This document shows, one piece after another, positions 49,232 to 61,600 of a DNA stretch of 64,000 bases. The notes under the pieces are model-generated. The model had not been told where the DNA came from, ran no database searches, and worked only from the letters and a program-made list of their open reading frames with translations. This stretch comes from Xiphias gladius (lineage: Eukaryota > Chordata > Actinopteri > Istiophoriformes > Xiphiidae): the NCBI RefSeq assembly GCF_016859285.1, contig NC_053400.1, positions 17,711,046 through 17,775,045 of the forward strand, read 5' to 3'. Each line of letters begins with the position of its first letter. Position 1 is the stretch's first letter. The translations under genes were made by a program, and so were the position numbers.

Positions 49232-49839
49232 TTAAAGAGCACTTTGTGTTTTGATAAAGGCAGTCCTCTCATTTTGGACGTCAAACTCTTCGTTTTCTGA
49301 GTCTGTATTTACCCCGTCATCCCCCCACACTGTTGGGATGCCGCGGTACGACAGAACCCTATTTCCCCCGAGGCTGAAGCTGCCCCCGAGACCACCGCCA
49401 GCTTCCAGAGAGGGCAGCTTGATAAGTGCCCCTGAGCGCAGCTGCAGCAGCAGGAAGATGCCAGCGAAGGTGGCGATGATGGCCATGCAGCTGAGCACGG
49501 CAATGGTGATGGGCAGCTGGGAGCTGAGCTGGAGCTGTGATCCTGGGTTCCCCTGGCCCACCATGAAGCTGCCAGGGGACTCACGCATGTACTGGTTGAG
49601 GTGCAGGCAGGTGCCAGAGATGGGGTCCAGGGAGCTGTGAGGTGGGCAGGACAGGCAGGCCTGAGGGCTGAGGCTGCTGCAGGTCAGGCAGGGCAGTGGG
49701 CAGGGCAGGCAGGCTGGGACGGAAGCTGGTGATATAAAGTTTCCCACTGTGTAGTTGAGGGGCTGGGAGCCCACTGAGAAGCCTGCTGGACATTCTTTCA
49801 CACAGCCCTGCTGAAAGAGGTAGTAGCCAGCGTTGCACT
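49232..49839 (-). CDS. furin: furin last exon: Cys-rich stalk, membrane anchor and cytoplasmic tail
   Basis: A single 608-nt exon encodes the cysteine-rich region ([12 protein letters not shown] through CPPHSSLDP), a hydrophobic span [20 protein letters not shown] (about partial residues 430-454) and a cytosolic tail. The tail keeps a tyrosine sorting signal YRGI (human YKGL), an acidic cluster TDSENEEFD with a CK2-type serine, and the terminal [12 protein letters not shown]. The human cluster is SDSEEDE, so the first phosphorylatable Ser is Thr here. Confidence 0.95.
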
Positions 49840-52800
49840 CTGTAACGCAGAGAAAGAAACTGAAATAAACAGCCGCACTCACATTTTTCTTCTTCGTAGG
49901 AGTCGACCAACCCATAAACAGAGAACCAGGATTCCTGGTCAAACCTCAGAGAGCACAGTTAACATGGTAAAGAACAGTATGCCTGAAATTTCTGTATTTA
50001 TTCATCCATGGGTTTTTGTTAAGACAAAGTTTTAAGGTAATTTTGCTTTCAAGTTGCCATTTCCACTTTTGTTAGTGCTACCTTTGCTTACTAAAAAAAA
50101 AGATGATGAAAAGCTTTGCAATTTATATGCTGAGAGCAGCATGTTTATGTGAAAAAACCCATTTCCATATGCAGCAGGTCCAGATGCAGACCATTGCCTA
50201 TTATGGCAATTAACAGACTTTCGGTGCTGGGGGCAACAGAGCTGAAAACAGGAGTGTGAGCCAACAGGAGGAGGAAAATCTAATTTACTACAGAGTTTTG
50301 TCAACTAGTTCAAAAGCAGAGAAAACTATAGCTGTGAGTCCAAAGTCCAAAAACACTGGGTACTGTAGGACACATGATAATCAAATATATGATAATTACA
50401 TTCAGTCCTCCCTCTAGTGTTTCTGTATATGATCTTTTCTCAGTATGTAAGTACCTCTGACAGCCTGTAGGGGTCAGACTGTCACTACTTCAGACAACAT
50501 GTAGGTGGACTTCACACTGTTAGCCCTCAGTCAGTTGTATCTTTAGTCCTTGCCTATAGCAGTATTTGGATTAGGTAGGAGACAGCAGAATGGACATTAT
50601 TAAATTTAAATGAGATTATTAAAAAGGGACCTGGGGTAAAATTTTATTTGATCTCATCAGCAGTTAGATCTTTATTTAAAATGGATTATATATTACTAAA
50701 GACACTTGTTATATGAGGCTTGCACAAAGAGTTTTAATAAGACAACAAGTGTGACTTTCAAATAGGTCTCCCTACAGCTGGTACGGAATGCATACAGATG
50801 AAGCTGAGCACATACAGAATAATACTTCATCCCGTTCACCCCTATGCTAACTTTGGTCCCTCCCAAATTGACCATCTTGTTGATAGTGCTGCAGGCTCAA
50901 TGAGAATTACACTTGACTCTATTGCCCCTCTAAAAAAAAAAAAAAAAGATAATAAAACAAAGGAGCTTAGCTGCATGGTTTAACGCCCAAACCCACATAT
51001 TAAAGCAACCTACGCAAAGACTTGAAAGGATATGGCGTTCTACCAATCTGGAAGAATCCCACTTAGCCTGGCATGATAGTCTTAAAACATATAGGAAGGC
51101 CGTCGGTAATGCCAGAGCAGCCTATTACTCATCTCTAACAGAGGAAAATAAAAACAACCCTTGGTTTCTTTTCAGCATTGTAGCCAGGCTGACAGACTCA
51201 TAGCTCAATTGATCGCTGTATTCCCATAGCTGTCAGTAGTGATGATTTTAATGAGCTTCTTTAATGATAAAATTCTAAGTATTAGAGACAAACTTCACCA
51301 CCTAATGCCCTCAACCGGCACCAACTTATCTTCAAACACAGGAACCTTAGCAACAGCTGTGCAACCTGATATATACTTAGACAGTTTTTCTCCCATCAAC
51401 CTTTGCCGACTAACTTAAATAATGTCTTCATCTAAACCATCAACTTGCCTCTTAGACCCCATCCCAACTAGGCTGCTTAAAGAAGTTTTACCCTTAGTTA
51501 GCACTAGAAAAGAGAGGTAAGATATGGGTCTATTGTTGGCTAAGATACTAGATATAATCAATATGTCTTTATTAACAGGCTATGTACCGCAGTCCTTTAA
51601 AACAGCTGTAATTAAAACTCTCCTTAAAAAGCCTACTTTTGATCCATATGTCTTAGCCAACAATAGACCCATATCTTACCTTCCTTTTCTCTCTAAGATC
51701 CTCGAGAAAGCTGTCGCCAACCAGTTGTGTGACTTTTTACTTGATAATAGTTTATTTAAGGATTTTCAGTCAGAGCTCGGGATGGTCTCTGTGCATCATA
51801 GCACAGAGACAGCACTGGTGAAAGTTACAAATGACCTTCTTACTGCATCAGACAATGGACTTGTCTCTGTTCTTGTCTTGTTTGACCTTAGTGCTGCATT
51901 TGATACCGTTGACCATCACATCCTATTACAGAGGCTGGAACATTTAATAGGCATTAAAGGAACCACTCTAAGCTGGTTTAGGTCCTATTTATCAGATCGA
52001 TTTCAGTTTGTGCATGTTATTGATAAATCCTCCATATACTCAAAAGTTAGTCATGGAGTTCCACAAGGTTCCGTGCTTGGACTAGTTCTATTCACCTTAT
52101 ATATGCTTCCTTTAGGCAATATTAGGAAACAGTCCATAAACTTCCACTGCTATGCTGATGATACCCAATTGTATTTGTCAATGAAGCCTGGTGAAACCAA
52201 TCAGTTAGCTAAACTTCAAGCTTGCCTTAAGGACATAAAGACCTGGATGAACAGCAACTTTCTGCTGTTAAACTCAGACAAAACTGAAGTTATTCTGCTT
52301 GGCACCCAACGTCTCAGAAACACCTTATCTAATGATAAAGTTATTCTGGATGGCTTTGCCCTGGCCTCCAGCACCACTGTTAGGAATCTCAGAGTTTTCT
52401 TTGATCAGGATATGTCCTTTAAATCCCACATAAAACAAACTTCAAGGACTGCTTTTTTTTCATCTACTTAACATTGCAAAAACCAGGCACATCCTTTCTC
52501 AAAAAGATGCAGAAAAACTAGTCCATGCTTTTGTTAACTATAGGCTGGATTATTGTAATTCCTTATTATCAGGCTGTTCCAACAAATCTTTAAATACTCT
52601 CCATCTGATCCAGAATGCTGCAGCGCGAGTACTGACAGGAACTAGGAAAAGAGATCACATTTCTCCTGTGTTAGCTTCTCTGCATTGGCTCCCTGTAAAA
52701 TTCAGAATAGAATTTAAAATCCTCCTCCTCACCTACAAAGCCCTTTATGGTCAGGCACCATCATATCTTAAAGAGTTCATAGTACCCTATTACCCCAGTA

Positions 52801-54843
52801 GGACACTGCTCTCCCAGAACGCAGGCTTACTTGTGGTTCCTAGAGTCAACAAAAGTACAATGGGAGGCGAGCCTTAAGTTATCAGGCTCCTCTACTGCGG
52901 AACCATCTTCCAGTTTTGGTCCGGGAGGCAGACACCTTCTCCACGTTTAAGAGTAGGCTTAAAACCGTCCTTTTTGATAAAGCTTACAGTTAGGGCTGGC
53001 TCAGGCTTGTCTTGAACTATCCCTTGGTTGTGCTGCTATAGCCCTAGACTGGCAGTTGACTTACCATTATGCACTGAGCTCCTCTCTCCTCCTCTTCCTC
53101 TCCATCTGTACGCATTCATAGGTCATCACTGCTCATTACTAACTTGACTTCTCTCTCCCGTAGTTTTGTTCTTTTTTCGTCTCTCCTCTCTCTTTCTGTC
53201 ACTTTCTGCAGCTATTTCTGCCCCTGGTTCTAGAGAGTCTGGATCTGTGACTGCAAACTACCTACTGCCCCAACGATCCTGCTCGACACCCACTGCTCAA
53301 ATATTGATTATCATCTATTATTATATTTAGTTTTATTAGTACTATTATTCACCCTATTATTATAATTGTTTTATTGTTAGTCTCATTTTTGTTACACATA
53401 TTTATGTTATACGTCTACTGTGCTATGCCCCCCACTCCCTCTCTCTCTCTCTCTCTACCCAGCCAGTCGAGGCACATGGCTGCCCACCATGAGCTGGGTT
53501 CTGTTCAAGGTTTCTACCTGTTAAAAGGGAGTGTTTCCTTGCCGCTGTCGCCAAGTGCTTGTTCATGGGGGAATGTTGGGTCTCCGTAAATATAACTATA
53601 AAGAGTACGGTCCAGACCTGCTCTACATGAAAAGTGCCCTGACATAACCTCTGTTAGGATTTGGCGCTATATAAATAAAATTGAATTGAATTGAATTGAA
53701 CTGAACCTCCACTATCCAGGGTACTTCACATATCACATCTCAAAATGAGTCAGTAATTACCACTACTCAGATGCTGACAGTAACTTCCTGTGAGGACCAA
53801 ACTGGAGACAAGAGATACCAGTCTTACCAATGCATATCTGCCTTAGGTCCAACATCTTACAGCTGCCGTTTCCAGCCTGAGGCTTGTCTGAGGAGCTGGA
53901 AGATGTTGAGCTGGTGCCATATAGCACCAGGGTGAACTGGGTCAGAGTGCCTGAGTGGAGAGATGGAGATGGAGAGAAAGAACTGAAATTAACCGGGAGA
54001 AAAAAATAGGCCTGTCAAAAACAGTAATGCTCCGTCAGTCCCTAGGGTGAATTTGGTAAATGTATCCTCTACTCATTGTAGACTCTTAGATTTTCTGCAT
54101 AGAGTGACAGAAAATGACTCTGAAATGAGCCACCAACTTCAAGACGGCATGATTTCATCCTGTGCTTAATATGAGTGTAAGTATAATAAAGTGCAAGTCT
54201 CTTAAGAATCAATCAAGAGTGGGGGCCTTGTAAGAGGTTCCACTTTAGTGAATCCCTTCTTACTGAGGAGGGAGGTGAGAAGCATTTATCTACTGGACGT
54301 CAATCTTCTGGGGTTTTCTCGGATTCTGAATATCATGTTGTGGGTGGACCTGCTATGTCCAGATGCAGGCAGTTGTTGGTGGATGATCCAAGGGCAGACA
54401 TAAAAAGTGAAGCAGTTACTCCACTGCTTTATTATGCTCCCTGTTATAAGAAAACATGTTGCTGCAGAGCTATACAGAGTCAGCTTCACAGCTCCTATAA
54501 AGAGGCACAAAGGCACAGGCACTGTGCTGCAGGAGCCACTTATTCTCCAATCTCCTGGCCCTGAACTCTTCAGGTTGAGCTGAACTCTAGACTGAGCAGT
54601 TTAATACATGTGTTAAATAACACGTCAATCATCAATCAGTCATACAAGTAAGGTCATTTTATGCTGTCCTGGTGGCCAACTGGCTGAGAAGCATACAACA
54701 TAACCATAACATCCCAGTTTAAATCCACCTTTAAATCCACTTTTGCTGTATACCATAGCCCTCTCTCTCCTACTGTGCCTTTTTGTCTGTATCTCTAGTG
54801 TCGTTATCAAATAAAGGCTGGGGAAAAATGGCAAAAAAAAAAA

Positions 54844-54932
<89 letters not shown>

Positions 54933-57900
54933 AAAAATTTAATCAATTTATCAAAAAAAGTAAATCAACAGATTAATCAATAATGAAAATAATAATTAGT
55001 TGCAACACTATTTAAAATAGCAGCAAATTCTAGATGTGAACACAAACATGCAAGCAAATCCAGCAAAATGTTAATTTAAACATAGATGTGTCACCATAGT
55101 CACTGGCACCAGCCACATTCTCAATCTCCAGCGTCCACGCCCCTGTGGGGTTCTCATCCCAGGAGTGGGTGGTCATGAAAGCCCAGTCATTAAAACCCTC
55201 TGATGAGTAGTCATGAGGCCTGCAGGAAAACGACAAACAGGAATCTAAGCGGTTAGTGTTTACCAACAGTTACTGTATGTTTGTGTGTTTTATGTAGTTG
55301 TGTGATTGTACCTGGGGTGGAGCAGCGTGGAGCGTGTGCCGGCAGGACTAATGAGGTGGATAGCCAGGTTTCCCCTCCGGTTGTAGGACAGGGTCAGCCG
55401 GGCCTGAACGTGCTCTAATGAGGTCACATGACTGTCTGTTCCGATGCAGGCATCCACGCTCATGTTAATCGACAAATGGCTGCCAATATTCCTGTCAAAC
55501 GTGAGAAACAACATATAACGAACACTCATTAAGACAGTGGTGTATATTAGTTGTAGGTTATGTGCTGCTGAAATCATTACTGGCTTGTTCTGAGCTCTGG
55601 ATAAGCTTCCTCTCAGATATCTGCGTGAGTGACATTTCGGTCCAGAGCAGTGTCAAGCCTGCGAAGGGTTAGGGGTTTGGCCTTGAACAAGATTAGTGTC
55701 TCACAACCTGTAGCACCAGTGTCCTCTGTGGAAGTAACCCCCCCCCCAAAAAAAAATCCTTTTAAGAGATTACACGCATCCTCGACAATTCTGAGGAGGA
55801 GGAGGAAAAGTGCGAGGTTTTAGTGATGCGGCATGATTACTAAACTGTCACGCTCTTTTAAGAGTCTCTCCAGGACTACCTCTAATATTTCATGTGGCAT
55901 TAAAACACTACGTAAATGCCTCTGACCTTTGAAGTAGCCTCACATGGGAACAATATTAAATGTTAATTGGCAGCACTACAGCAATGAATCCCACAGTGAC
56001 TGTTTTTATGATGCAAATCGATAACAATGCAGCACTTCAGTATTTGCATGGTCGGGCTACTGCGATATGTATTTTCTGGTGTTTCTGGGTAGAGTCAGAA
56101 CACATAGGGGGAGGAAATGGTAATTTATACAAATGGCTGCTGAAGTTGATTTATTATTGCCAGCTGACCACTGCGGCACAGGCGTCTGTGATTTAAGGCC
56201 TGGGAGAAGCAAAATTTGTGGCTCTGTTGCAGGCATGGCCCCTGTTTTTACAGACACGCACAAAGAAAGACAGAAGAAGGGATATGCTACGAACCTATAA
56301 CCAGCACTTCAGTCACTGGAAAATGAACAAGCACGAGGGCAACTGATCTAAAAAGAAAGATAACAACTTTGACCCTTTTTATCATCAACATTTTAGGATC
56401 AGATACAGCTGAAGGTCACCTAACTGACGATGGTAAACACTAAATCTGAAAACATAAGATGCCTGTAAAGTAACACAAGATTTCTCTGCTCAGCGTCATC
56501 AAAACACAACACAAGCCAAAAGACCAACTCAGCACAATACTAACAGTATTATTGTATTTTTTAGTTGCTTTCTGCTTGAATTTGTCTTTTACTTGACATT
56601 TAGCAGCTCAAAGCAGACCTGCTGCAATGTGTGATGAAAAATCTGCCAATCACACTTTTATTACGTATTTGAATCTAACATTTGTGAAATAGTTTTTAAA
56701 TTAAATCTGTTTACAGCAATAATCCTTGGGAGACACGACTGTGCATTTTAATCTAGTGCGTATAAAGCTTTTCAGCACGACCAAAAATATTCTGGGAACC
56801 AGCCAAACCTTAAGAACTGCCATCCATTTGGTAGAGTACGATACAGAGAAATGAGAGAGAGAGTTTCTGAATCACAAATCACTTTCTGAAAAGCTATGTC
56901 AGGGCTTCGAGCTCATTCCATACTCCAGTTAGTTGAATTTTCAATGAAACAAAATTTTGCAGCCCCAGTGATAATATACATTAAGTCTGGTAAATCCTCT
57001 AAGAACTATCCCATTCAAAAACTCTGACATCTATTTTAACAAAGCCTCTATGCTCATTTATTCAGTTAGACACATGCTTACAGGAACTTTTCTGCTAAGA
57101 CGTCGTGCTTTGAGGCACAGTCCATTTTCCAAAAAAGGTTGTCTCTGATAAAATTCAAATCACAGAACTGCAAACTCCTGTTACTCTGAAATTCACAAAC
57201 AAATCTTCTGATACACAGAATATCAACCAAAACCCCATCCATCATCTCAATGCTACACACACCAAAGTAAATAGCCAATCACTGTAATTGTGATCATAAG
57301 TTTGATTTTTGAGAATGCTGTCATGATTCTGTTAGAGGTAATGACCAAATGTAACTGACAGTGAAAGAAACTGAACCCCTACCTGCTCACTTATTTCAAG
57401 TCACTCCAGATAAGTGACTCAGCTAAACACCTAAAATGTAAATTGAATAACCTGCCTTGACTGCTGCTCCCAGATGCTCGAACCATCTGCTCTGAGCATC
57501 TCATAGCAGCAATAAAAGAGACAGAAACCTCAAACCCAGCGAGAGAAGTGACAAGGATCGCCAAATGAAGAGAAACTTCCGACAGTGTTAAGACTGCGAC
57601 GCCAGGAGAAGAAAGAATAAAATGGCTGGGGAGAAATATTGAGTCTTAAAAATAAAAGGACACATAAATTGACAAATTATTACTTCTCTTTTAAATGCTC
57701 CCTCTTGAGCTAAGCTGAGTTGCTGCACCAATGCACACACACTCACACATACACAGAATGACATGGAGCATTTCAACAGGCACCCAGAGCCAAGATGAAG
57801 ATGAAGACATAAGTCACTGCAGCAAAGAATGACACCTCAGTCATACATGAGCATCTCCTACACCTACGTTCTGTTATGGTTATGTTGATTTAATGTCAAT

Positions 57901-58526
57901 TTCTGTATCACACACTGCATCTAATACATTCAGGCTTATCTCATCATGCTGCTTAATCACAGGCTGAGATTATATCAAACAACAATGCAACAATAAAAAA
58001 AAAAAAAAAAAAAAACACATTTACTGCATACTTATTGTGCTATATCTTGTAACAGTACATTGACTGCTCTTATTTTATCATTTTCAATTCTTTCTGATCA
58101 CGTTGGCTTTGTTAATCCTGAAATACACGGTCCATCTTAAAGAAATCAAGGATATTGTTGTTCTCTTTGCTAAAGAAAAATGGAGAAACTTAGCTAGCTG
58201 TGTTGATCATGACATCAAACTATCTGAGAGGTACATTGAGGAAATAGTTTGGATTTGCCACATAGATGGAAAAAAAACTGTGGGTAAAGGAAGGCTGCTT
58301 GCAGAGTAACTCTAGACTGCAATATGTAACTGTCTTTTAGAAACGTTAGCTTGTCACTCAAGTGAGGTAGCAGAGGCACCTTCGGATGAACAGACGGACA
58401 TTAATTTTACAGTGTAGTTTAGGATTAGGCTATCTGGTTAGCTGTAATTAGTTTGATCCAGATTTTTTTTTTGTAAGTGACAGCTTTAATATGTATTGAC
58501 ATTTGTAAGGAGATGAATTCAGTGTG

Positions 58527-58605
<79 letters not shown>

Positions 58606-61600
58606 GTACTAACCTTGGCTCACAGACCATGGTGATCACACATTTCCTCTGTGGCCCCATGCTGGTCCACGTCTTTGCGAGTGCTACAATTGCACTGGCA
58701 TCAAGTAGACCATATCCATATGAATGGCTAACTGCAGACACCCAGAGAGAAAAGAGGAATCAGACACATGAATGGTGGCCTTCTGTCAGCAGCATCCTCA
58801 CTCTGCTAGCTCAAGCTTTATAGATGAACAACACAGTGTGGATGCCATTTGAAGCTCTCACACAACCGCTCTGTCCAATTCCAGTGCCTTGTATCTATTA
58901 TGACAATTTGGTTTTATATACATTTTTTTTTTACATATTAATGAGCCTCTGCAACTACAGAGGGCAGAAGAGTTCTTGGAAGGAGGTGCTGTACCTTTGC
59001 GTCCAACCCCATTGGTTCTCCAGTCGTTGGTGAGCAGGTGGGCAGGATGAGAAGTTCGTACAACCAGATGCTGCATATCCCTCCAGGTCAGGTTTTTACT
59101 GGAAAATGTGTATATGCAAGCGCACACACAAACACACAAACAGAAAACACAAAACACAAAACAGACTCTGGCTTAAAAATCAAGTTGAGGCACTCAAACA
59201 GATCAAACACAGGCCTCTGACAATACATCCTATAGTCTTAACCTGCAGGGGATAGCTGATTAAATACAGAATACAATGAAGTACCAGGCACATTCTTTCC
59301 TGAATTACACTAAATCTTTAGTCAACATGTGTTTGCAATCAGTTTCCCTTTTGGCAAAATGGCCTGTGAAGAGAAAACCTGAAAAAGTGTTAAGTTACTA
59401 CTCTGCCTGCAGCCGTGGTGCTTTGAATGGAACAGGCACAGAGAAAGGGTTACAGGAGGTCACGGTTGGGTTTGCTTCTCTGCTGTGATTAACTACATAA
59501 CTAAATCCATTGATCTTATTGTGGATTTAGTAAAATAATTGCAAATCTTTTTCTTACACTGTTCAGTCACAAGACTAATTACTCATTTTCGAGACTGTTC
59601 TGATGTTCATGTGTGTCCCTCCATTAGTGCTGTGTGACTGCATATGAATGATTAGTGCTTGCATCAAATTGTGCCGTTTGTAAAGGCAGTTCAAAGCTGA
59701 AATCTGTCAGATAGAGGGGTCAAAAAGTAATTTATAAAATGGGGATACTCAAGCACAACTAATGCATAAACAACAACAGCAGTTAAGGCCTGATTTAGTA
59801 CAAGAATTTTAAATTTATAACTGAGCCTCTTAAAGTCCATGCAAAAAATAAATAAATAAAATTTATCTGTTACCACTTAAAGACCAGTCTGCAGTTAGGA
59901 AACTTCTAACCAAATGCTAGAAACTGATAACAGCGGGGCATTAATTCAAACTACTTAAGCTTTCTGAATAAATCAGTGTATATGCAGGTTCTCAAAATGA
60001 CCAATGATTTTCTAGAATAATTACTCCAGAATCTAATCATGAGTTTGTTCTGTGCAGATTATATTTTAATACTTTTCTTTTGCATAGGATTAACTGATTT
60101 TAATCAACAAAAGTCAGGGAAATATGCAGACTGGGAAGGTTCAAATGAGGCTGCACTGCTGAAGAGAACTGCAAGGCTTGGTAAGACTCACAGAAAAATG
60201 GTGATGAGCACTTACTTGGCCTCAAGGGCAAGAGCGATGATCCCAGCAGCCAGCGGGGCAGAGGCAGAGGTGCCTGTGTGGGAGTCTGTGCATTTTGATT
60301 TGAGGTCCGTAGTCACCTAAGGAGGATGAACATGGTGGGCTTAAATACACAACTCTGACAAAAACTGATTTTTCTTTAAGGTAAAAATACATTGTCTTGG
60401 GGCATTATTTCGCTTGTTGTTGTTAGAAAACAAATATAAATGCACCTAATCCTCCACTAATTAAGTTTTATAAGTTTGGTCCATCCTCACCTGTGCTTTC
60501 ACATTAAAAAATAAAGATATTTAACCTCTTGAGCAAAAAATCTTTTTTTTTCCCATCACTCCTTCTTTTATTATCTCATATTTATTGCTGGAAGCAGAAA
60601 TCGCCTAATGTTTAAAGAAATGGGAATTTAAGAGCAGAAAGTCCACTGCATGACTCCATGGGCCAGCTGGAAAATCAAAGCCGGGAAATTGTATAACTTA
60701 TGCTCTCCCTCTCTCAACAACCAACAGTGAGGTGTCTTTGAACAACACTCTTTTTAGATTGAACTGCTCCAGCAGATATCTCCTCAGTGACCCACAGCAG
60801 CTGTGGTTGTACTGGGCAAATCCTAGGTGTGAATTTCTGAAGCTGCCTGAATATAAAGCAAGGCGGAGAAGAACCAGAGTGTTTGTATTTGTAAACCCAT
60901 CTCAGGAAGGATAAAGGTTACAAAACACTGGATCGCAAAAAGTCCCCAGTCCCCCGCTATATAGTCCTAAAAGGGAGGTCAATTTATGCAGCTGAATATG
61001 ACTGATAAGAAAGCAGTTGGAATCAAAAATCTGCTCAATGTGCTGACCACCGCATAGCCTCCAGAAAATTATATCTTAACAGACTAAACAGAATAATACA
61101 TGCACAGGCAGAACTGACTTTAGTGGTCCAATTATGCATTCAGGAGCTTCCTATATCCCCCTTACTTTAAACTTAAAGAGAAGAATAATATAAGTGTAAT
61201 TAAAAAATTAAAATTAAAAGAAAAAAAAAAAGAAAAACATTAAAAGAAAAAAAAAAAAGACATTAAGATATTCACTCCTGTATACCCCAGAGATCCCACC
61301 CTCTCTCTGCTACTCCATCTCTTCTTTCCTGGATTCATGAGTGACAGCACAATTAAATGAGTACAGCACTGACGCATTAAGGGACCAGCCACATGTCACA
61401 GAGATGTCATAAGCTGTCTGTCCAGTTGGTCTGGCTGCTTAACTGTGTGCTGGAAAAAGAAAGAGTGTGTGTCTGTGTGTGCGTGCGTGTGTGCGCGCGC
61501 CTATGTGTGTGTTTGATTCTGCGTTTGTGACAAGAATGTTAAACAGCAACAGATCGCCAGATGGACTTTCAGCCGTTCACTATTCATAATAATTTTAATG

